From Ammonifex thiophilus (GTDB lineage Bacteria > Bacillota > Desulfotomaculia > Desulfotomaculales > Ammonificaceae): a stretch of DNA of 64,000 bases. How positions within the stretch are numbered: the first letter of the stretch is position 1; each line of letters opens with the position of its first letter. The stretch is taken from assembly GCF_003368535.1 (NCBI RefSeq), contig NZ_QSLN01000007.1, positions 1 through 64,000 of the forward strand, in the 5' to 3' direction. Below the pieces are notes generated by a model. That model saw only the letters and a program-made list of their open reading frames with translations, was not told the DNA's origin and did no database searches. Made by a program: the position numbers and the translations under genes. Shown one piece after another: positions 42,084 through 52,405 of this stretch.

Positions 42084-42674
42084 TTGACCGAAGGAATAGA
42101 CCTGGAGCGCTTTCGTCGGCGCTTGCTCCAGGAGAAAGAAGAGCTGGAGGAAAGGGCCCATAGTGAGCGCCAATCAATGCGCGAAGCTACAGGGGAGCTA
42201 TCTCTGGCCGACAACCACCCAGCCGATATAGGGAGCGAGCTCTTTGAGCGGGCCAAGGATTTGGCCTTGCGGGAAGATGCCCTCCTGAAACTCCAAGCTA
42301 TAGAGGATGCCCTTCGTCGACTGGAAGAAGGGACTTATGGGCGCTGTGAAAGCTGCGGCGCACCTATCCCCCGCGAGAGGCTAGAAGCGGTTCCCTACAC
42401 TACTCTCTGCCACGCCTGCAAAGAAAAACAGGAAGCGGAAAAAGTTAAGCGCATTCGCCCCGTGGAAGAGGAAGTCCTGGGTACTCCCTTCTTGGAAGCA
42501 GGGGATGACCTAGGTTACAATCAGGAAGAGGTGTGGGAGGATGTAGCTCAGCATTCCCTTTCCACTGAACTGGAGGAGCGGGAAGGGGCAGACGGAATAC
42601 CGGTTACGCGCGAAGACGGCGTTTGGTACCAGGATTTCCGCCCTTATGAAGATCCACCGGCGGGTAAGTCCTAA
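42084..42674 (+). CDS. yteA: YteA-like TraR/DksA zinc-finger protein
   Basis: 196 residues. ADNHPADIGSELFERAKDLAL near 32 and the zinc finger C-x2-C-x17-C-x2-C (YGRCESCGAPI ... CHACKEK) near 86-112 define the YteA branch of the DksA family found in spore-formers. DksA itself modulates RNA polymerase; the role of YteA is not settled. TTG 42084 follows GGAAGGAGG (42065-42073). A frame from 42042 adds 14 residues without a better ribosome site. Confidence 0.85.
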   Translation: MTEGIDLERFRRRLLQEKEELEERAHSERQSMREATGELSLADNHPADIGSELFERAKDLALREDALLKLQAIEDALRRLEEGTYGRCESCGAPIPRERLEAVPYTTLCHACKEKQEAEKVKRIRPVEEEVLGTPFLEAGDDLGYNQEEVWEDVAQHSLSTELEEREGADGIPVTREDGVWYQDFRPYEDPPAGKS

Positions 42675-42742
42675 TTTTAAGGTGGGAGAGGCAGGATTTC
42701 GACCGGTGAAGGGCGAATAACCCCAATTAGGGGGGCAGGTAT

Positions 42743-43705
42743 GTGCTGACTTTCTGGGGGGATCTGCGAGAGGACTTGGACCGTGTGGAAGAGGAAATCC
42801 GAAAGCTGGTGGCGCATGCCCCTTCTCCTCTGCGCGAGCCAGCCTTTCACCTGCTGACTGCCGGGGGCAAGCGCCTGCGGCCGGCCCTCGCTTTGTTGTG
42901 TGCCCACTTTGGCCACTACTCCCTGGAGCGGGTCCTCCCGCTGGCGGCGGCGGTGGAGCTCATCCACATGGCCACGCTAGTACATGACGACGTGATCGAC
43001 GGAGCCGAGATGAGGCGAGGTATCCCCACGGTCCATTCGCGCTGGGGTCCGGAGACAGCCATCAAGGTGGGAGATGTCCTCTTTGCCCAGGCCATAGAAC
43101 TGGTCTCTGGCTACGACGATCCAATGGTGGCGAGGAAACTGGCAGCCACCTGCCTAGCCATGTGCACAGGAGAATTCGCGCAAGAAAGAGAGAGCTACAG
43201 TCCTCACCAGAGCGTTTGGCGCTATTTCCGGCGCATCCGCCGGAAGACGGCTCTCTTCATCGGTGCCGCCTGCGAGTTGGGGGCCAGGGTATGCGAGGCC
43301 CCGCCTGTGGTCTGTCAGGCCCTACGGCAATACGGGTTGGCCCTGGGAATGGCTTTCCAGGTGGTGGACGACGTGCTCGACCTGGTGGCCGAGGAGCGGG
43401 TGTTGGGCAAGGTGGTAGGTGGGGATATCCGCCAGGGGATAGCTACTCTTCCTGTTATTTACGCCTGGAGCCGGAGCAGGAGGGGGCGGCGGCTTAAAGA
43501 AATCATTTGCATGCGGGGGAAGAGCGAGGCGGAGGTTCAGGAAGCCATTGCCATAGTCAAAGAAGCGGGAGGAATAAGTTTTAGTCTGGAAGTAGCGCAG
43601 GCTTTTACCAACAAGGCCTTGCGCTTTTTGCGTTCTCTCCCTGCCATACCCCAGCGCCGCCGCCTGGAGCAAATTGCCGAGTTCGTCCTTACCCGCAGCT
43701 TTTGA
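42743..43705 (+). CDS. hepT: Long-chain polyprenyl diphosphate synthase
   Basis: 320 residues of the trans-prenyltransferase family. First Asp-rich motif in HMATLVHDDVIDGAEMRRG with the PTVHSRWG after it; second in AFQVVDDVLDLV. Extends farnesyl diphosphate to the side chain of menaquinone; chain length cannot be read off safely, heptaprenyl by analogy. GTG 42743 follows GGGGGGCAGG. No hepS-like partner is nearby, so it may act alone. Confidence 0.85.
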   Translation: MLTFWGDLREDLDRVEEEIRKLVAHAPSPLREPAFHLLTAGGKRLRPALALLCAHFGHYSLERVLPLAAAVELIHMATLVHDDVIDGAEMRRGIPTVHSRWGPETAIKVGDVLFAQAIELVSGYDDPMVARKLAATCLAMCTGEFAQERESYSPHQSVWRYFRRIRRKTALFIGAACELGARVCEAPPVVCQALRQYGLALGMAFQVVDDVLDLVAEERVLGKVVGGDIRQGIATLPVIYAWSRSRRGRRLKEIICMRGKSEAEVQEAIAIVKEAGGISFSLEVAQAFTNKALRFLRSLPAIPQRRRLEQIAEFVLTRSF

Positions 43706-43726
43706 TACCATTGAAGGAGAGGTAGC

Positions 43727-44356
43727 GTGCTTTATCCTATCTTCTTGCGGTTGGAAGGAAAGCTTTGCGTGGTGGTGGGCGGCGGACAGGTGGCCACCAG
43801 AAAGGTGGAGGGGCTTCTGGCCTGCCGGGCGCGGGTGCGGGTCATAAGCCCTGAAGTGGCACCCTCCCTGCGCAGGTGGGCTCAAGAAGGGAAAATAGAA
43901 TGGTGGGCCCGGGAGTTTCGTGCGGGTGACACGGCGGGGGCTTTTTTGGTGATAAGCGCCACCGACAACCGGGAAGTAAACGAGGCGGTAGCCCGGGAAT
44001 GCCAAGCTGGCGGAGTGTGGGTGAACGTGGTCGACACTCCGGAGCTTTGCGACTTTTATGTCCCTTCGGTGGTGCGCCGGGGAGACTTGACCGTGGCCAT
44101 CTCCACCCAGGGAAAGAGTCCGGGGCTGGCCCGAGCTCTGCGGCAGTGGCTGGAAGCCAGGCTCTCTCCGGCGTGGGGGGAATTTCTGGCTTATTTAGGA
44201 GAATTGCGCCCCCGTCTCTTGAAGCTTGAGAAGGGGGAAAAGGAGCGAGTGCTGACCGGGTTGGTGGGTCCGGATATCGTGGAAGCCTTGGAACGTAACG
44301 ACCTCGGTCGAGCAAAGGAGTTGGTGAGGCGTGTTCTTGATAGTAGTGGGGCTTAA
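43727..44356 (+). CDS. Precorrin-2 dehydrogenase / sirohydrochlorin ferrochelatase-type
   Basis: 209 residues. FLRLEGKLCVVVGGGQVATRKVEGLL is the NAD-binding start of the CysG-B/Met8 family; STQGKSPGLARALRQWLE closes the core. Oxidises precorrin-2 to sirohydrochlorin and may also insert iron. It heads the tetrapyrrole operon and overlaps hemA by 26 bases. Confidence 0.88.
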   Translation: MLYPIFLRLEGKLCVVVGGGQVATRKVEGLLACRARVRVISPEVAPSLRRWAQEGKIEWWAREFRAGDTAGAFLVISATDNREVNEAVARECQAGGVWVNVVDTPELCDFYVPSVVRRGDLTVAISTQGKSPGLARALRQWLEARLSPAWGEFLAYLGELRPRLLKLEKGEKERVLTGLVGPDIVEALERNDLGRAKELVRRVLDSSGA

Positions 44357-45641
44357 CCACCGGACAGCGCCGGTCCAGGTGCGGGAGCGTTTCTCCTTTA
44401 CTCCGACGCAGGCGCGTGAGCTGCTAGTCGAGCTCAAGCGCAGATCTGGAGTAGAGGCTGTAGTTCTGCTTTCTACCTGTAACCGCACGGAATTTTACCT
44501 GCTCCTCTCCAAGGAAGTAGCCCGCACAGCGGTCATCGAGGTAATTTCCCGACGGGCGGGGGTGGAGTTTGAGACGGGACTCAAGCCCTATCTTTACGCC
44601 CACACCGAGCGCAACTGCGTTAAGCATCTTTTTCGGGTGGCTTCGGGCCTGGACTCGATGGTACTAGGAGAGACCCAGATACTGGGACAGGTGCGCGACG
44701 CCTATCACCTGGCGCTGGAGGTAGGTGCCACCGAGAGTTACTTCAATGCCCTTTTCCAGCAGGCCCTGGCGGTGGGAAAGCGGGTGCGCGTGGAAACTGG
44801 TATTGACCGCAATGCGGTTTCAGTGAGCTCCGCGGCGGTGGAGTTGGTTCGGCAAGCGCTGGGTAGCTTGGCGGAGCGCACGGTACTGATAGTGGGTGCG
44901 GGTAAGATGGGAGAGCTTACGGTCAAGCACCTGGTGGCTAACGGGGTGGCGGGAGTGATAGTGTCCAACCGCTCCTTCGATCACGCTAGGGAGCTGGCGG
45001 CGCGTTTCGGTGGCCGGGCCGTACGCTTTGACGAGCTTTACGAGCAGATGCTGGACGCGGATATAGTGATCAGTTGCACAGCGGCCACCCACTACGTTAT
45101 TCATGCCGGGGCCGTGGCCGAGGTCATGCGGCGGCGGGGCGGGAGGAAGCTCTTCCTCATTGACATAGCCGTCCCCCGCGACGTGGATCCGGAGGTAGGA
45201 AAGCTCCCCGGCGTCACGCTTTACGACATCGACGCCTTGAGCAAAGTGGTGGACGAAAACTACGCGGCCCGGCGGCAGGCGGCAGTCCAAGCCGAGGCCA
45301 TTATAGAAGAGGAAGTGGATAAGTTTTTGCGCCGCCAGGCCGAGCGGGCAGTGGTTCCCGTAATTGCTGCCCTTAAAGAGCGCGGCGAAGAAATAAAACA
45401 GCGGGAACTCAAGCGGGCTTTAAATCGGCTGGGTCCGCTTACCCCCCAGCAGCAGAAGGCGGTGCTCTCTTTGGCCAACAGCCTCGTCAACCAGCTTTTA
45501 CACGATCCCATAGTGCGCCTGAAAGAGCTGGCCCTGACCACCCGGGGGCACGTTTACGCCGAGACTTTGCAGGAACTTTTTAACTTGGAGATAGAGAAGG
45601 CGGAAGCCCGAAGCGAGTGTTCGAGCGGGGGTAAAAGTTAG
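44331..45641 (+). CDS. hemA: Glutamyl-tRNA reductase
   Basis: 436 residues. VGLNHRTAPVQVRERFSF and LLSTCNRTEFYLL (catalytic Cys) at the N-terminus, GETQILGQVRDAY, then the NADPH domain (VLIVGAGKMGELTVKHL) and the helical dimerisation tail. First committed step of tetrapyrrole synthesis: glutamyl-tRNA to glutamate-1-semialdehyde, taken on by HemL encoded further down. GTG 44331; TTG 44337 is possible. Confidence 0.95.
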   Translation: MFLIVVGLNHRTAPVQVRERFSFTPTQARELLVELKRRSGVEAVVLLSTCNRTEFYLLLSKEVARTAVIEVISRRAGVEFETGLKPYLYAHTERNCVKHLFRVASGLDSMVLGETQILGQVRDAYHLALEVGATESYFNALFQQALAVGKRVRVETGIDRNAVSVSSAAVELVRQALGSLAERTVLIVGAGKMGELTVKHLVANGVAGVIVSNRSFDHARELAARFGGRAVRFDELYEQMLDADIVISCTAATHYVIHAGAVAEVMRRRGGRKLFLIDIAVPRDVDPEVGKLPGVTLYDIDALSKVVDENYAARRQAAVQAEAIIEEEVDKFLRRQAERAVVPVIAALKERGEEIKQRELKRALNRLGPLTPQQQKAVLSLANSLVNQLLHDPIVRLKELALTTRGHVYAETLQELFNLEIEKAEARSECSSGGKS

Positions 45642-45646
45642 AGGGA

Positions 45647-46573
45647 ATGAGGAGAAGCAAGTGTTGCCTGCGCATCGGTACCCGGGGGAGCGATCTGGCT
45701 CTGGTTCAGACGGAGCAAGTTTTACAGATCCTCCGGGAGAGATGGCCGCACTACACCTATGAAGTAGTCAAAATTAAGACCACCGGCGATAAGGTACGGA
45801 ACTTGGCCCTTCCCCGCATAGGGGGGAAGGGGCTTTTTACCAAGGAGCTGGAAATAGCCCTGCTAGAGGGAAAAATAGATCTGGCGGTGCACAGTCTCAA
45901 GGATCTCCCCACCGAGCTGCCGGAAGAACTCTGCGTGGGAGCGGTGCTTCCCCGCGAGCATCCGGGAGATGTACTCGTATCTCTAACGGGGGCGGGGCTG
46001 GAGGACCTGCCGGAAAGGGCCAGGATAGGTACCTCCAGCCTACGGCGGCAGGCCCAGCTGAAAGCGGTCCGTCCGGATTTGAACTTCGTATCCCTGCGGG
46101 GAAATGTGCCCACCCGCCTACGCAAGCTGGAAAGAGGGGAGTGCGAAGCGATAGTTCTGGCCTGGGCCGGGCTTAAAAGGCTTGGACTTGATCTCACCAG
46201 AAGAATGACACTCCTTTCTTATAAAGTTTGTCTTCCGGCAGTGGCGCAGGGAGCCATAGGGGTAGAGATAAGGAAGGAAGACCGGAAGCTCAGAAAGATG
46301 CTGGAAGCACTGGACGATCCGACCACGCGCCTGGAAGTGACCGCCGAGCGAGCCTTTTTGCGTTGGCTGGGGGGAGGGTGCCATGTGCCCATAGCCGCCT
46401 TGGCGCGCGTGGCGGGAACCGAGATCTTGCTGGAAGGGCTGGTGGCCGATCCGGAAGGGAGGAGAATTATCCGGGGGCAGGAAAGCGGCCCTACGGCCTA
46501 TCCGGAAGAAGTGGGAATAAGACTGGCCGAGCGGCTCCTCCAGGAAGGTGCCGAAGAGTTGCTGCGGGGATAA
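45647..46573 (+). CDS. hemC: Porphobilinogen deaminase
   Basis: 308 residues. RIGTRGSDLALVQTEQV, KGLFTKELE, DLAVHSLKDLPTE, RIGTSSLRRQAQL, and the dipyrromethane-binding Cys in LGGGCHVPIAALA. Joins four porphobilinogens into hydroxymethylbilane. It starts six bases after hemA. Confidence 0.95.
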   Translation: MRRSKCCLRIGTRGSDLALVQTEQVLQILRERWPHYTYEVVKIKTTGDKVRNLALPRIGGKGLFTKELEIALLEGKIDLAVHSLKDLPTELPEELCVGAVLPREHPGDVLVSLTGAGLEDLPERARIGTSSLRRQAQLKAVRPDLNFVSLRGNVPTRLRKLERGECEAIVLAWAGLKRLGLDLTRRMTLLSYKVCLPAVAQGAIGVEIRKEDRKLRKMLEALDDPTTRLEVTAERAFLRWLGGGCHVPIAALARVAGTEILLEGLVADPEGRRIIRGQESGPTAYPEEVGIRLAERLLQEGAEELLRG

Positions 46574-46595
46574 GCTAGTGGTTGGAGGTTGGGGA

Positions 46596-48122
46596 ATGGG
46601 GGGTAAGGTTTACCTAGTAGGTGGAGGTCCCGGAGATCCGGGGCTCATTACCCTTAAAGGGGCAGAGGTTCTGGCGAGGGCCGATGTGGTGGTCTACGAC
46701 CGCCTGGTAAACCCGGCCCTTTTGAACCACGCTCGCCCGGAAGCCAGCTTGATCTTTGTGGGGAAGGAACCGGGAAAGCACGCCTTAAGCCAGGAAGAGA
46801 TAAACTCCCTTCTGGTGCGCTATGCGCGAGAAGGTAAAGTGGTGGTGCGGCTGAAAGGTGGAGACCCCTTCGTCTTCGGGCGGGGAGGAGAAGAGGCAGA
46901 GGCTTTGAGCGGGGCTGGGATACCTTTCGAGGTGGTGCCGGGAGTGACGGCGGCCATAGCTGCTCCTGCCTACGCCGGGATACCTCTCACCCACCGAAAC
47001 TACGTGGCCAGCTTTACCGTAGCTACCGGGAGTGAAGACCCGGAGAAAGAAGATTCTAACCTAAACTGGGAAAGTATGGCTAACAACGGCACTCTGGTCT
47101 TTCTTATGGGAATGGCTCACTTGGAGACCATCGTGCAAAAGCTTCAGGAAAAGGGAATGCCGGGCAGCACGCCGGCGGCGGTGATCCAGTGGGGCACCAC
47201 CGGCAGGCAGAGGCAGGTAACGGCCCCTTTAAAGGATCTGGTGCGAGAAGTAGAGGAAGCTGGGCTTACTAACCCGGCGGTGGTGGTGGTGGGCCAGGTG
47301 GTGAAACTCAGCCGGGAGCTCGCCTGGTTCACTCCCGGTCCTCTCAAAGGAAAGCGCGTCCTGGTGACCAGGGCTCGCCACCAAGCTTCCCGCCTCTCCC
47401 GAGCTCTGGCGGCCTTAGGAGGGGAAGCGGTAGAGTGCCCGGTGATAAGGATAGATCCGCCAGAAGACTGGGGACCACTGGATAGGGCACTCGATCGGGC
47501 CGGGACCTACGATTGGGTGGTCTTCACCTCGGTCAACGGAGTGGAACACTTCTTCCGCCGCCTGCGGGAGAAAAAGAAAGATATTAGAGCCTTTGCCAAA
47601 GCCCGCTTCGTGGCCCTGGGACCGGCCACGGCGGAAGTCCTGCGGGAAAAGGGGCTTGAAGTGGCCGATTTGCCCGAGGCCTACCGAGCGGAGGAGCTGG
47701 TGGAGAGCCTCCGCCTGTGGGTGCGGCCGGGAGAGCGCGTCCTTCTGCCCCGTGCCGATCTGGCCCGCAAGCTTTTAGAAGAGGCCCTGAAGGCTTTAGG
47801 CTGCGAAGTAGAAAGCGTGGTAGCCTACCACATACGCCCGGCTCAGGAAAGGGTCGCCCTCGCCCGGCGCCTTCTGGAGGCGGGAGAAATAGACGCCGTC
47901 ACTTTCACCAGTTCCTCCACCGTACGCTTCCTGGTGGAGGCGCTGGGGGAAGAAGCAGGGAAGCTGCTTGGACGCGTCACCGTGGCTTCCATCGGCCCGG
48001 TAACCAGCCAGACGGCCAGGGAGCTCGGTATTAAAGTGGATGTGGAGGCTAAGGAGTACACCATACCGGGGCTGGTGGCGGCCCTGGCCGCCCACTTTGG
48101 CAGCGAGGGGGGATTAAATTGA
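46596..48122 (+). CDS. cobA-hemD: Uroporphyrinogen-III methyltransferase / synthase fusion
   Basis: 508 residues from ATG 46596 behind TTGGAGGT. Residues 1-245 are the SUMT (CobA) part: [56 protein letters not shown]. Residues 250-508 are uroporphyrinogen-III synthase (HemD), with [17 protein letters not shown] and the final ITSTSTVR-like [14 protein letters not shown]. The fused enzyme cyclises hydroxymethylbilane and methylates the product to precorrin-2, directing flux to siroheme and cobalamin. The frame from 46548 is a longer reading inside hemC. Confidence 0.93.
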   Translation: MGGKVYLVGGGPGDPGLITLKGAEVLARADVVVYDRLVNPALLNHARPEASLIFVGKEPGKHALSQEEINSLLVRYAREGKVVVRLKGGDPFVFGRGGEEAEALSGAGIPFEVVPGVTAAIAAPAYAGIPLTHRNYVASFTVATGSEDPEKEDSNLNWESMANNGTLVFLMGMAHLETIVQKLQEKGMPGSTPAAVIQWGTTGRQRQVTAPLKDLVREVEEAGLTNPAVVVVGQVVKLSRELAWFTPGPLKGKRVLVTRARHQASRLSRALAALGGEAVECPVIRIDPPEDWGPLDRALDRAGTYDWVVFTSVNGVEHFFRRLREKKKDIRAFAKARFVALGPATAEVLREKGLEVADLPEAYRAEELVESLRLWVRPGERVLLPRADLARKLLEEALKALGCEVESVVAYHIRPAQERVALARRLLEAGEIDAVTFTSSSTVRFLVEALGEEAGKLLGRVTVASIGPVTSQTARELGIKVDVEAKEYTIPGLVAALAAHFGSEGGLN

Positions 48123-49093
48123 CCTATCCTTACCACCGGCCGCGCCGCCTGCGTCGGCTGGAAAACTTGCGGCGCTTGGTGCGGGAGACGGAGCTCGGGG
48201 TAAAGGATCTTCTGTGGCCGCTCTTCGTGGTGGAAGGAAAGGGTATAAGGCAGCCGGTGGAGTCCATGCCCGGCGTCTTTCGCTACTCCATAGACCAACT
48301 CTTGGACGAACTGGAGGAAGCAGTGGAGCTAGGCCTGCCCGGAATCTTGCTCTTCGGCGTCACCGACCGCAAAGACCCCCAGGGGAGCGAGGCCTGGAAC
48401 CGGGAAGGTGTGGTTCCGCGGGCCGTACGGGCGATTAAAGCCCGCTTTCCCGAGTTGGTGGTGGCGGCCGATGTCTGTCTCTGCCCTTACACCAACCACG
48501 GTCACTGCGGGGTGGTCGAAGAAGGGCGCGTGCTCAACGATCCCACCCTTCCTCTTCTGGCGCGGGCAGCGGTGACTTACGCCGAGGCGGGAGCCGACCT
48601 GGTGGCCCCGTCGGACATGATGGACGGGAGGGTGAGGGCTATAAGAGAGGCGCTGGACGCGGCCGGCCTTCAGGAGGTAGGCATCATGGCTTACAGCGCC
48701 AAGTACGCCTCTGCCTTTTATGGCCCCTTTCGGGAGGCAGCGGAAAGTGCTCCCCGCTTCGGCGACCGCCGTAGCTACCAGATGGACCCGGCCAACGCAG
48801 CCGAGGCTCTCTGGGAGGTAGAGCTCGACCTGGAAGAGGGAGCCGACATAGTTATGGTGAAGCCGGCCTTGGCCTACCTGGACGTCATAAGGCAGGTTAA
48901 GGACGCTTTTGGGCGCCCGGTGGCGGCCTACAATGTGAGCGGGGAGTACGCTATGATAAAGGCAGCAGCAAAGCTCGGCTGGCTTGACGAGAAGGCGGTG
49001 GTGCTGGAAGTGCTTACCGCCATCAAGCGGGCGGGGGCCGACATCATCATAACCTACTTCGCCAAGGAGGCGGCCCGCTGGCTGCGCGGGTAA
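48119..49093 (+). CDS. hemB: Porphobilinogen synthase (ALA dehydratase)
   Basis: 324 residues. [28 protein letters not shown] (zinc/metal-binding cysteines region), [32 protein letters not shown] with the Schiff-base Lys, and [12 protein letters not shown] with the second Lys. Condenses two aminolevulinates. TTG 48119 overlaps the stop of the preceding gene by four bases. Confidence 0.94.
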   Translation: MTYPYHRPRRLRRLENLRRLVRETELGVKDLLWPLFVVEGKGIRQPVESMPGVFRYSIDQLLDELEEAVELGLPGILLFGVTDRKDPQGSEAWNREGVVPRAVRAIKARFPELVVAADVCLCPYTNHGHCGVVEEGRVLNDPTLPLLARAAVTYAEAGADLVAPSDMMDGRVRAIREALDAAGLQEVGIMAYSAKYASAFYGPFREAAESAPRFGDRRSYQMDPANAAEALWEVELDLEEGADIVMVKPALAYLDVIRQVKDAFGRPVAAYNVSGEYAMIKAAAKLGWLDEKAVVLEVLTAIKRAGADIIITYFAKEAARWLRG

Positions 49094-49115
49094 GCGGGGA
49101 AAGGAGAAGAAAAAA

Positions 49116-50108
49116 ATGATCATTTCCTGGAACGTGACCAACGCCTGCAACCTGAAGTGCGAGCACTGCTACCGGGATGCCGGCGCGAAAAAAGAGGCGG
49201 AGCTCACCACCGAGGAGGGCAAAGAGCTCATCGAAGAGATAGCGCGGGCGGGGTTCAAAATCATGATCTTCTCCGGTGGAGAACCCATCTTACGCCCGGA
49301 CCTCTACTCCTTGATAGCGCACGCCCGCTCTTTAGGTCTGCGACCGGTCTTAGGGACTAACGGGACGCTCATCACCCGCGAGGTGGCCAGAGAGCTCAAA
49401 AAGGCCGGGCTTACCGTGGCGGGGATAAGCCTTGACAGTTTGGATCCGCAAAAACACGATCGCCTCCGGGGCGTGCCCGGGTCTTGGGAGGCGGCGGTTA
49501 AGGGGATGGAGGCCTGCCGCGAGGAGGGGTTGCCCTTTCAGATACACACCACGGTGATGGATTTTAACTACGAAGAGGTCGAAGAAATCACCGACTTCGC
49601 CGTGGCCATGGGGGCCAGGGGGCATCACGTTTTCTTCCTGGTGCCCACCGGCCGGGCCGTCAACCTGGCCGAGGCTTCGCTCAGAGCCGAGCAGTACGAG
49701 CGCCTGCTCCGGCGCCTGTTGCAAAAAGGTAGGGAGGCTAACATAGAGGTGAAGCCCACCTGCGCCCCCCAGTTCCAGCGCATCGCCCGCCAGATGGGAT
49801 ACGATACCCGCTTCGGTCGGGGGTGTTTGGCCGGGCTGGCCTACTGCCTTATAAACCCGGTGGGGATCGTGCAGCCCTGCGCCTACCTCGACCTGCCGGC
49901 GGGCGATGTGCGCCAGACCCCTTTTTCCATCATATGGAAAGAAGCTCCCATCTTCCAGCGTCTGCGCACCCGGCAGTACACCGGCAAGTGCGGGGTATGC
50001 GAGTACAACGATGTTTGCGGCGGTTGTCGGGCACGAGCCCTTTACTACTACGGCGATTACATGGCCGAAGAACCCTGGTGTCTCTACCGGCCGAAAAAGA
50101 GGGGCTAG
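49116..50108 (+). CDS. Radical SAM heme-pathway enzyme, NirJ2/AhbD-like
   Basis: 330 residues. The radical SAM cluster motif C-x3-C-x2-C is in TNACNLKCEHCYRDAG; FSGGEPILRPDLY, LGTNGTLIT and GISLDSLDPQKHDRLRG follow. A SPASM-type C-terminus has CLAGLAYCLINPVGIVQPC and CGVCEYNDVCGGCRARA for a second cluster. Next to ahbA and ahbB it should act in the siroheme-to-heme route: either deacetylation of didecarboxysiroheme (AhbC) or decarboxylation of Fe-coproporphyrin (AhbD). Its size and N-terminus fit the NirJ2 group best. Confidence 0.85.
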   Translation: MIISWNVTNACNLKCEHCYRDAGAKKEAELTTEEGKELIEEIARAGFKIMIFSGGEPILRPDLYSLIAHARSLGLRPVLGTNGTLITREVARELKKAGLTVAGISLDSLDPQKHDRLRGVPGSWEAAVKGMEACREEGLPFQIHTTVMDFNYEEVEEITDFAVAMGARGHHVFFLVPTGRAVNLAEASLRAEQYERLLRRLLQKGREANIEVKPTCAPQFQRIARQMGYDTRFGRGCLAGLAYCLINPVGIVQPCAYLDLPAGDVRQTPFSIIWKEAPIFQRLRTRQYTGKCGVCEYNDVCGGCRARALYYYGDYMAEEPWCLYRPKKRG

Positions 50109-50115
50109 AAGTTCC

Positions 50116-50637
50116 ATGCCGGAAAAGAAAGCGGTTTTAACCGATGCCGACCGGCGGCTGCTGGCCGCCTTGCAAAAGGGGTTTTCCCCCGTGCCGGAGC
50201 CTTTCCGGGAGCTGGCCGCACAGGTGGGGATGACAGAGGAGGCGCTGATCGCCCGGCTGCGCGAGCTAAAAGAAATGGGGGTGATCAGGCGCCTGGGGGC
50301 CATTATTGACTCTCGTAAGATAGGCTACACCGGCACCCTATGCGCCCTAGCGGTGCCGCCGAAAAGGATACCGGAAGTGGCCGAGGTAATCAACAGCTAT
50401 CCGGAAGTGACCCACAACTACGTCCGGGAGCACGAGACTTACAATGTCTGGTTCACCATCCTGGCCCCTTCGCACGAGCGGATAAACCAGATATTGCGGG
50501 AGATAAGAGAGAAGACGGGGATCAACCAGTTTCTCAACCTGCCAGCCCGCCGCATTTTCAAGATAAGGGTGAACTTCGACCTGGAGGGAAGCCATGACCG
50601 AGCAGGAGCAGCGCCTGATCCTGGAGCTGGGGAATAA
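50116..50637 (+). CDS. ahbA: Siroheme decarboxylase subunit, AhbA-like
   Basis: 173 residues of the Lrp/AsnC-related NirD/NirG/AhbA family: an N-terminal helix-turn-helix (LAAQVGMTEEALIARLRELKEMGVIRRLGAII) and a RAM-like domain (YPEVTHNYVREHETYNVWFTI, the typical active-site His region). With AhbB it removes two acetate carboxyl groups from siroheme. ATG 50116 is used; the longer frame to 49906 runs within the preceding gene. It overlaps ahbB by 44 bases. Confidence 0.85.
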   Translation: MPEKKAVLTDADRRLLAALQKGFSPVPEPFRELAAQVGMTEEALIARLRELKEMGVIRRLGAIIDSRKIGYTGTLCALAVPPKRIPEVAEVINSYPEVTHNYVREHETYNVWFTILAPSHERINQILREIREKTGINQFLNLPARRIFKIRVNFDLEGSHDRAGAAPDPGAGE

Positions 50638-51079
50638 TTTCCCCCTCACTTCCCGCCCCTTTCGTGAAATCGGGAAGCGGGTGGGGATGAGTGAAGAGGC
50701 GGTCATTGCCAAGGTGAAAGAATATTTGGAAAAGGGGATAATCCGGCGGCTTTCGGCCGCCCTGCGTCAGCAGCACGTGGGGTTCACGGCCAACGCCATG
50801 GTGGTGTGGCAGGTGCCTCCGGAAAGGGTGGAAGAGGTGGGAAGGAAGCTGGCTTCTTTCCCGGAGGTTACCCACTGTTACGAGCGATTGCCCACCCCCG
50901 AGTGGCCCTACAACCTCTACACTATGATTCACCGTCCCCGGCGGGAGGAGTGCTGGGAGATCGTAAGGAGGCTTAGCGAGGCCGTGGGGATAAAAGATTT
51001 CCTGGTGCTTTTCAGCACCCAGGAACTTAAGCGCTCCAACCCCCAGTACTTCACCGAGAGGGGGGAAGGAAGTGAATAG
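50594..51079 (+). CDS. ahbB: Siroheme decarboxylase subunit, AhbB-like
   Basis: 161 residues, paralogous to the gene before it: helix-turn-helix ([33 protein letters not shown]) and [25 protein letters not shown]. Forms a heterodimer with AhbA. ATG 50594 follows GGAGGGAAGCC inside the end of ahbA, so both are made in step. Confidence 0.85.
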   Translation: MTEQEQRLILELGNNFPLTSRPFREIGKRVGMSEEAVIAKVKEYLEKGIIRRLSAALRQQHVGFTANAMVVWQVPPERVEEVGRKLASFPEVTHCYERLPTPEWPYNLYTMIHRPRREECWEIVRRLSEAVGIKDFLVLFSTQELKRSNPQYFTERGEGSE

Positions 51080-52367
51080 GGAGACATCTATCCGGCTGTT
51101 TACCGAGGCCCAGAAGTACCTTCCCGGAGGGGTCAACAGCCCGGTCCGGGCCTTCAAGGCGGTTGGAGGGATTCCCCCCTTCATAGTGGGGGGAGAAGGG
51201 GCCAGGGTCTACGACGCCGACGGCAACTCCTACCTGGACTACGTCTGCTCCTGGGGGCCGCTCATCCTGGGGCACGCGCACCCGGCAGTGGTGGAGGCCG
51301 TAGCTTCGCAGGCCAAGCGGGGCATGAGCTTCGGTGCCCCCTGTCCGCTGGAGGTGGAACTGGCCCGTCGCCTGGTGGAAGCCCTGCCCGGTGTGGAAAT
51401 GGTGCGCCTGGTCAACTCCGGTACCGAGGCCACGATGAGCGCCATACGTCTGGCGCGGGCCTACACCCGCCGCTTCAAGATCCTGAAGTTTGAGGGCTGT
51501 TACCACGGCCACGCTGACTCCTTCCTTATAAAGGCTGGCTCCGGGGCTTTGACCCTGGGAGTTCCTACCAGTCCAGGCGTGCCGCCGGGTACGGCGGCTG
51601 ACACTCTGGTGGCCCGTTTCAACGACCTGGAAGGGGTCAGGGAAATCTTCAAGGAGCGTGGGGAAGAGATAGCGGCGGTCATCCTGGAGCCCGTGGCCGG
51701 GAACATGGGGGTAGTACCCCCCCGGCCCGGCTTTCTGGAGGGGCTGCGCGAGCTCTGCCGTTCCTATGGAGCCCTGCTCATTTTCGACGAGGTGATCACC
51801 GGGTTCCGAGTGGCTTACGGCGGCGCCCAAACGCTTTACGGCGTCACTCCCGATCTCACCTGTCTGGGAAAGATCATCGGCGGGGGCTTGCCCGTAGGAG
51901 CCTTCGGCGGTAGAAGAGAAATCATGGAAATGGTGGCACCTGTAGGCCCCGTCTACCAGGCCGGGACCCTTTCCGGCAATCCCCTGGCTATGGCAGCCGG
52001 AGTCGCCACTTTGGAGGTGCTGCGCCAAGAGGAAACCTATCCGTATCTTGAGAAACTGGGGAAAATGCTGGAAGATGGCCTGCGGAGGGCTCTGGAGGAA
52101 GCGGGAGTTCCCGGCAGGATCAACCGGGTAGGCTCCATGCTCACCCTTTTCTTCACTTCGGAAGAGGTTGGGGATTACGCCTCGGCGGTTAAATCGGACA
52201 CGTCGCTTTTTGCTAATTTCTTCCATGCCATGCTCGAGGAAGGAGTCTACCTGCCCCCTTCCCAGTTCGAGGCATGGTTTATTTCCTTGGCCCATAGGGA
52301 GGAGGACGTGGCCTTCACCGTGGAGGCGACCAGACGCGCCTTGCGCAAGCTCAAAGCGAAGAGTTAA
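51072..52367 (+). CDS. hemL: Glutamate-1-semialdehyde 2,1-aminomutase
   Basis: 431 residues, a PLP enzyme. [18 protein letters not shown] and [14 protein letters not shown] at the N-terminus, [14 protein letters not shown]-like [13 protein letters not shown], and the PLP lysine in [19 protein letters not shown]. Makes 5-aminolevulinate from the HemA product. GTG 51072 overlaps ahbB by 8 bases. It closes the operon that started at 43727. Confidence 0.95.
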   Translation: MNRETSIRLFTEAQKYLPGGVNSPVRAFKAVGGIPPFIVGGEGARVYDADGNSYLDYVCSWGPLILGHAHPAVVEAVASQAKRGMSFGAPCPLEVELARRLVEALPGVEMVRLVNSGTEATMSAIRLARAYTRRFKILKFEGCYHGHADSFLIKAGSGALTLGVPTSPGVPPGTAADTLVARFNDLEGVREIFKERGEEIAAVILEPVAGNMGVVPPRPGFLEGLRELCRSYGALLIFDEVITGFRVAYGGAQTLYGVTPDLTCLGKIIGGGLPVGAFGGRREIMEMVAPVGPVYQAGTLSGNPLAMAAGVATLEVLRQEETYPYLEKLGKMLEDGLRRALEEAGVPGRINRVGSMLTLFFTSEEVGDYASAVKSDTSLFANFFHAMLEEGVYLPPSQFEAWFISLAHREEDVAFTVEATRRALRKLKAKS

Positions 52368-52405
52368 AATCCCTTTAAGGAAACTCGGTTGGGAGGCGAA
52401 ATCCC

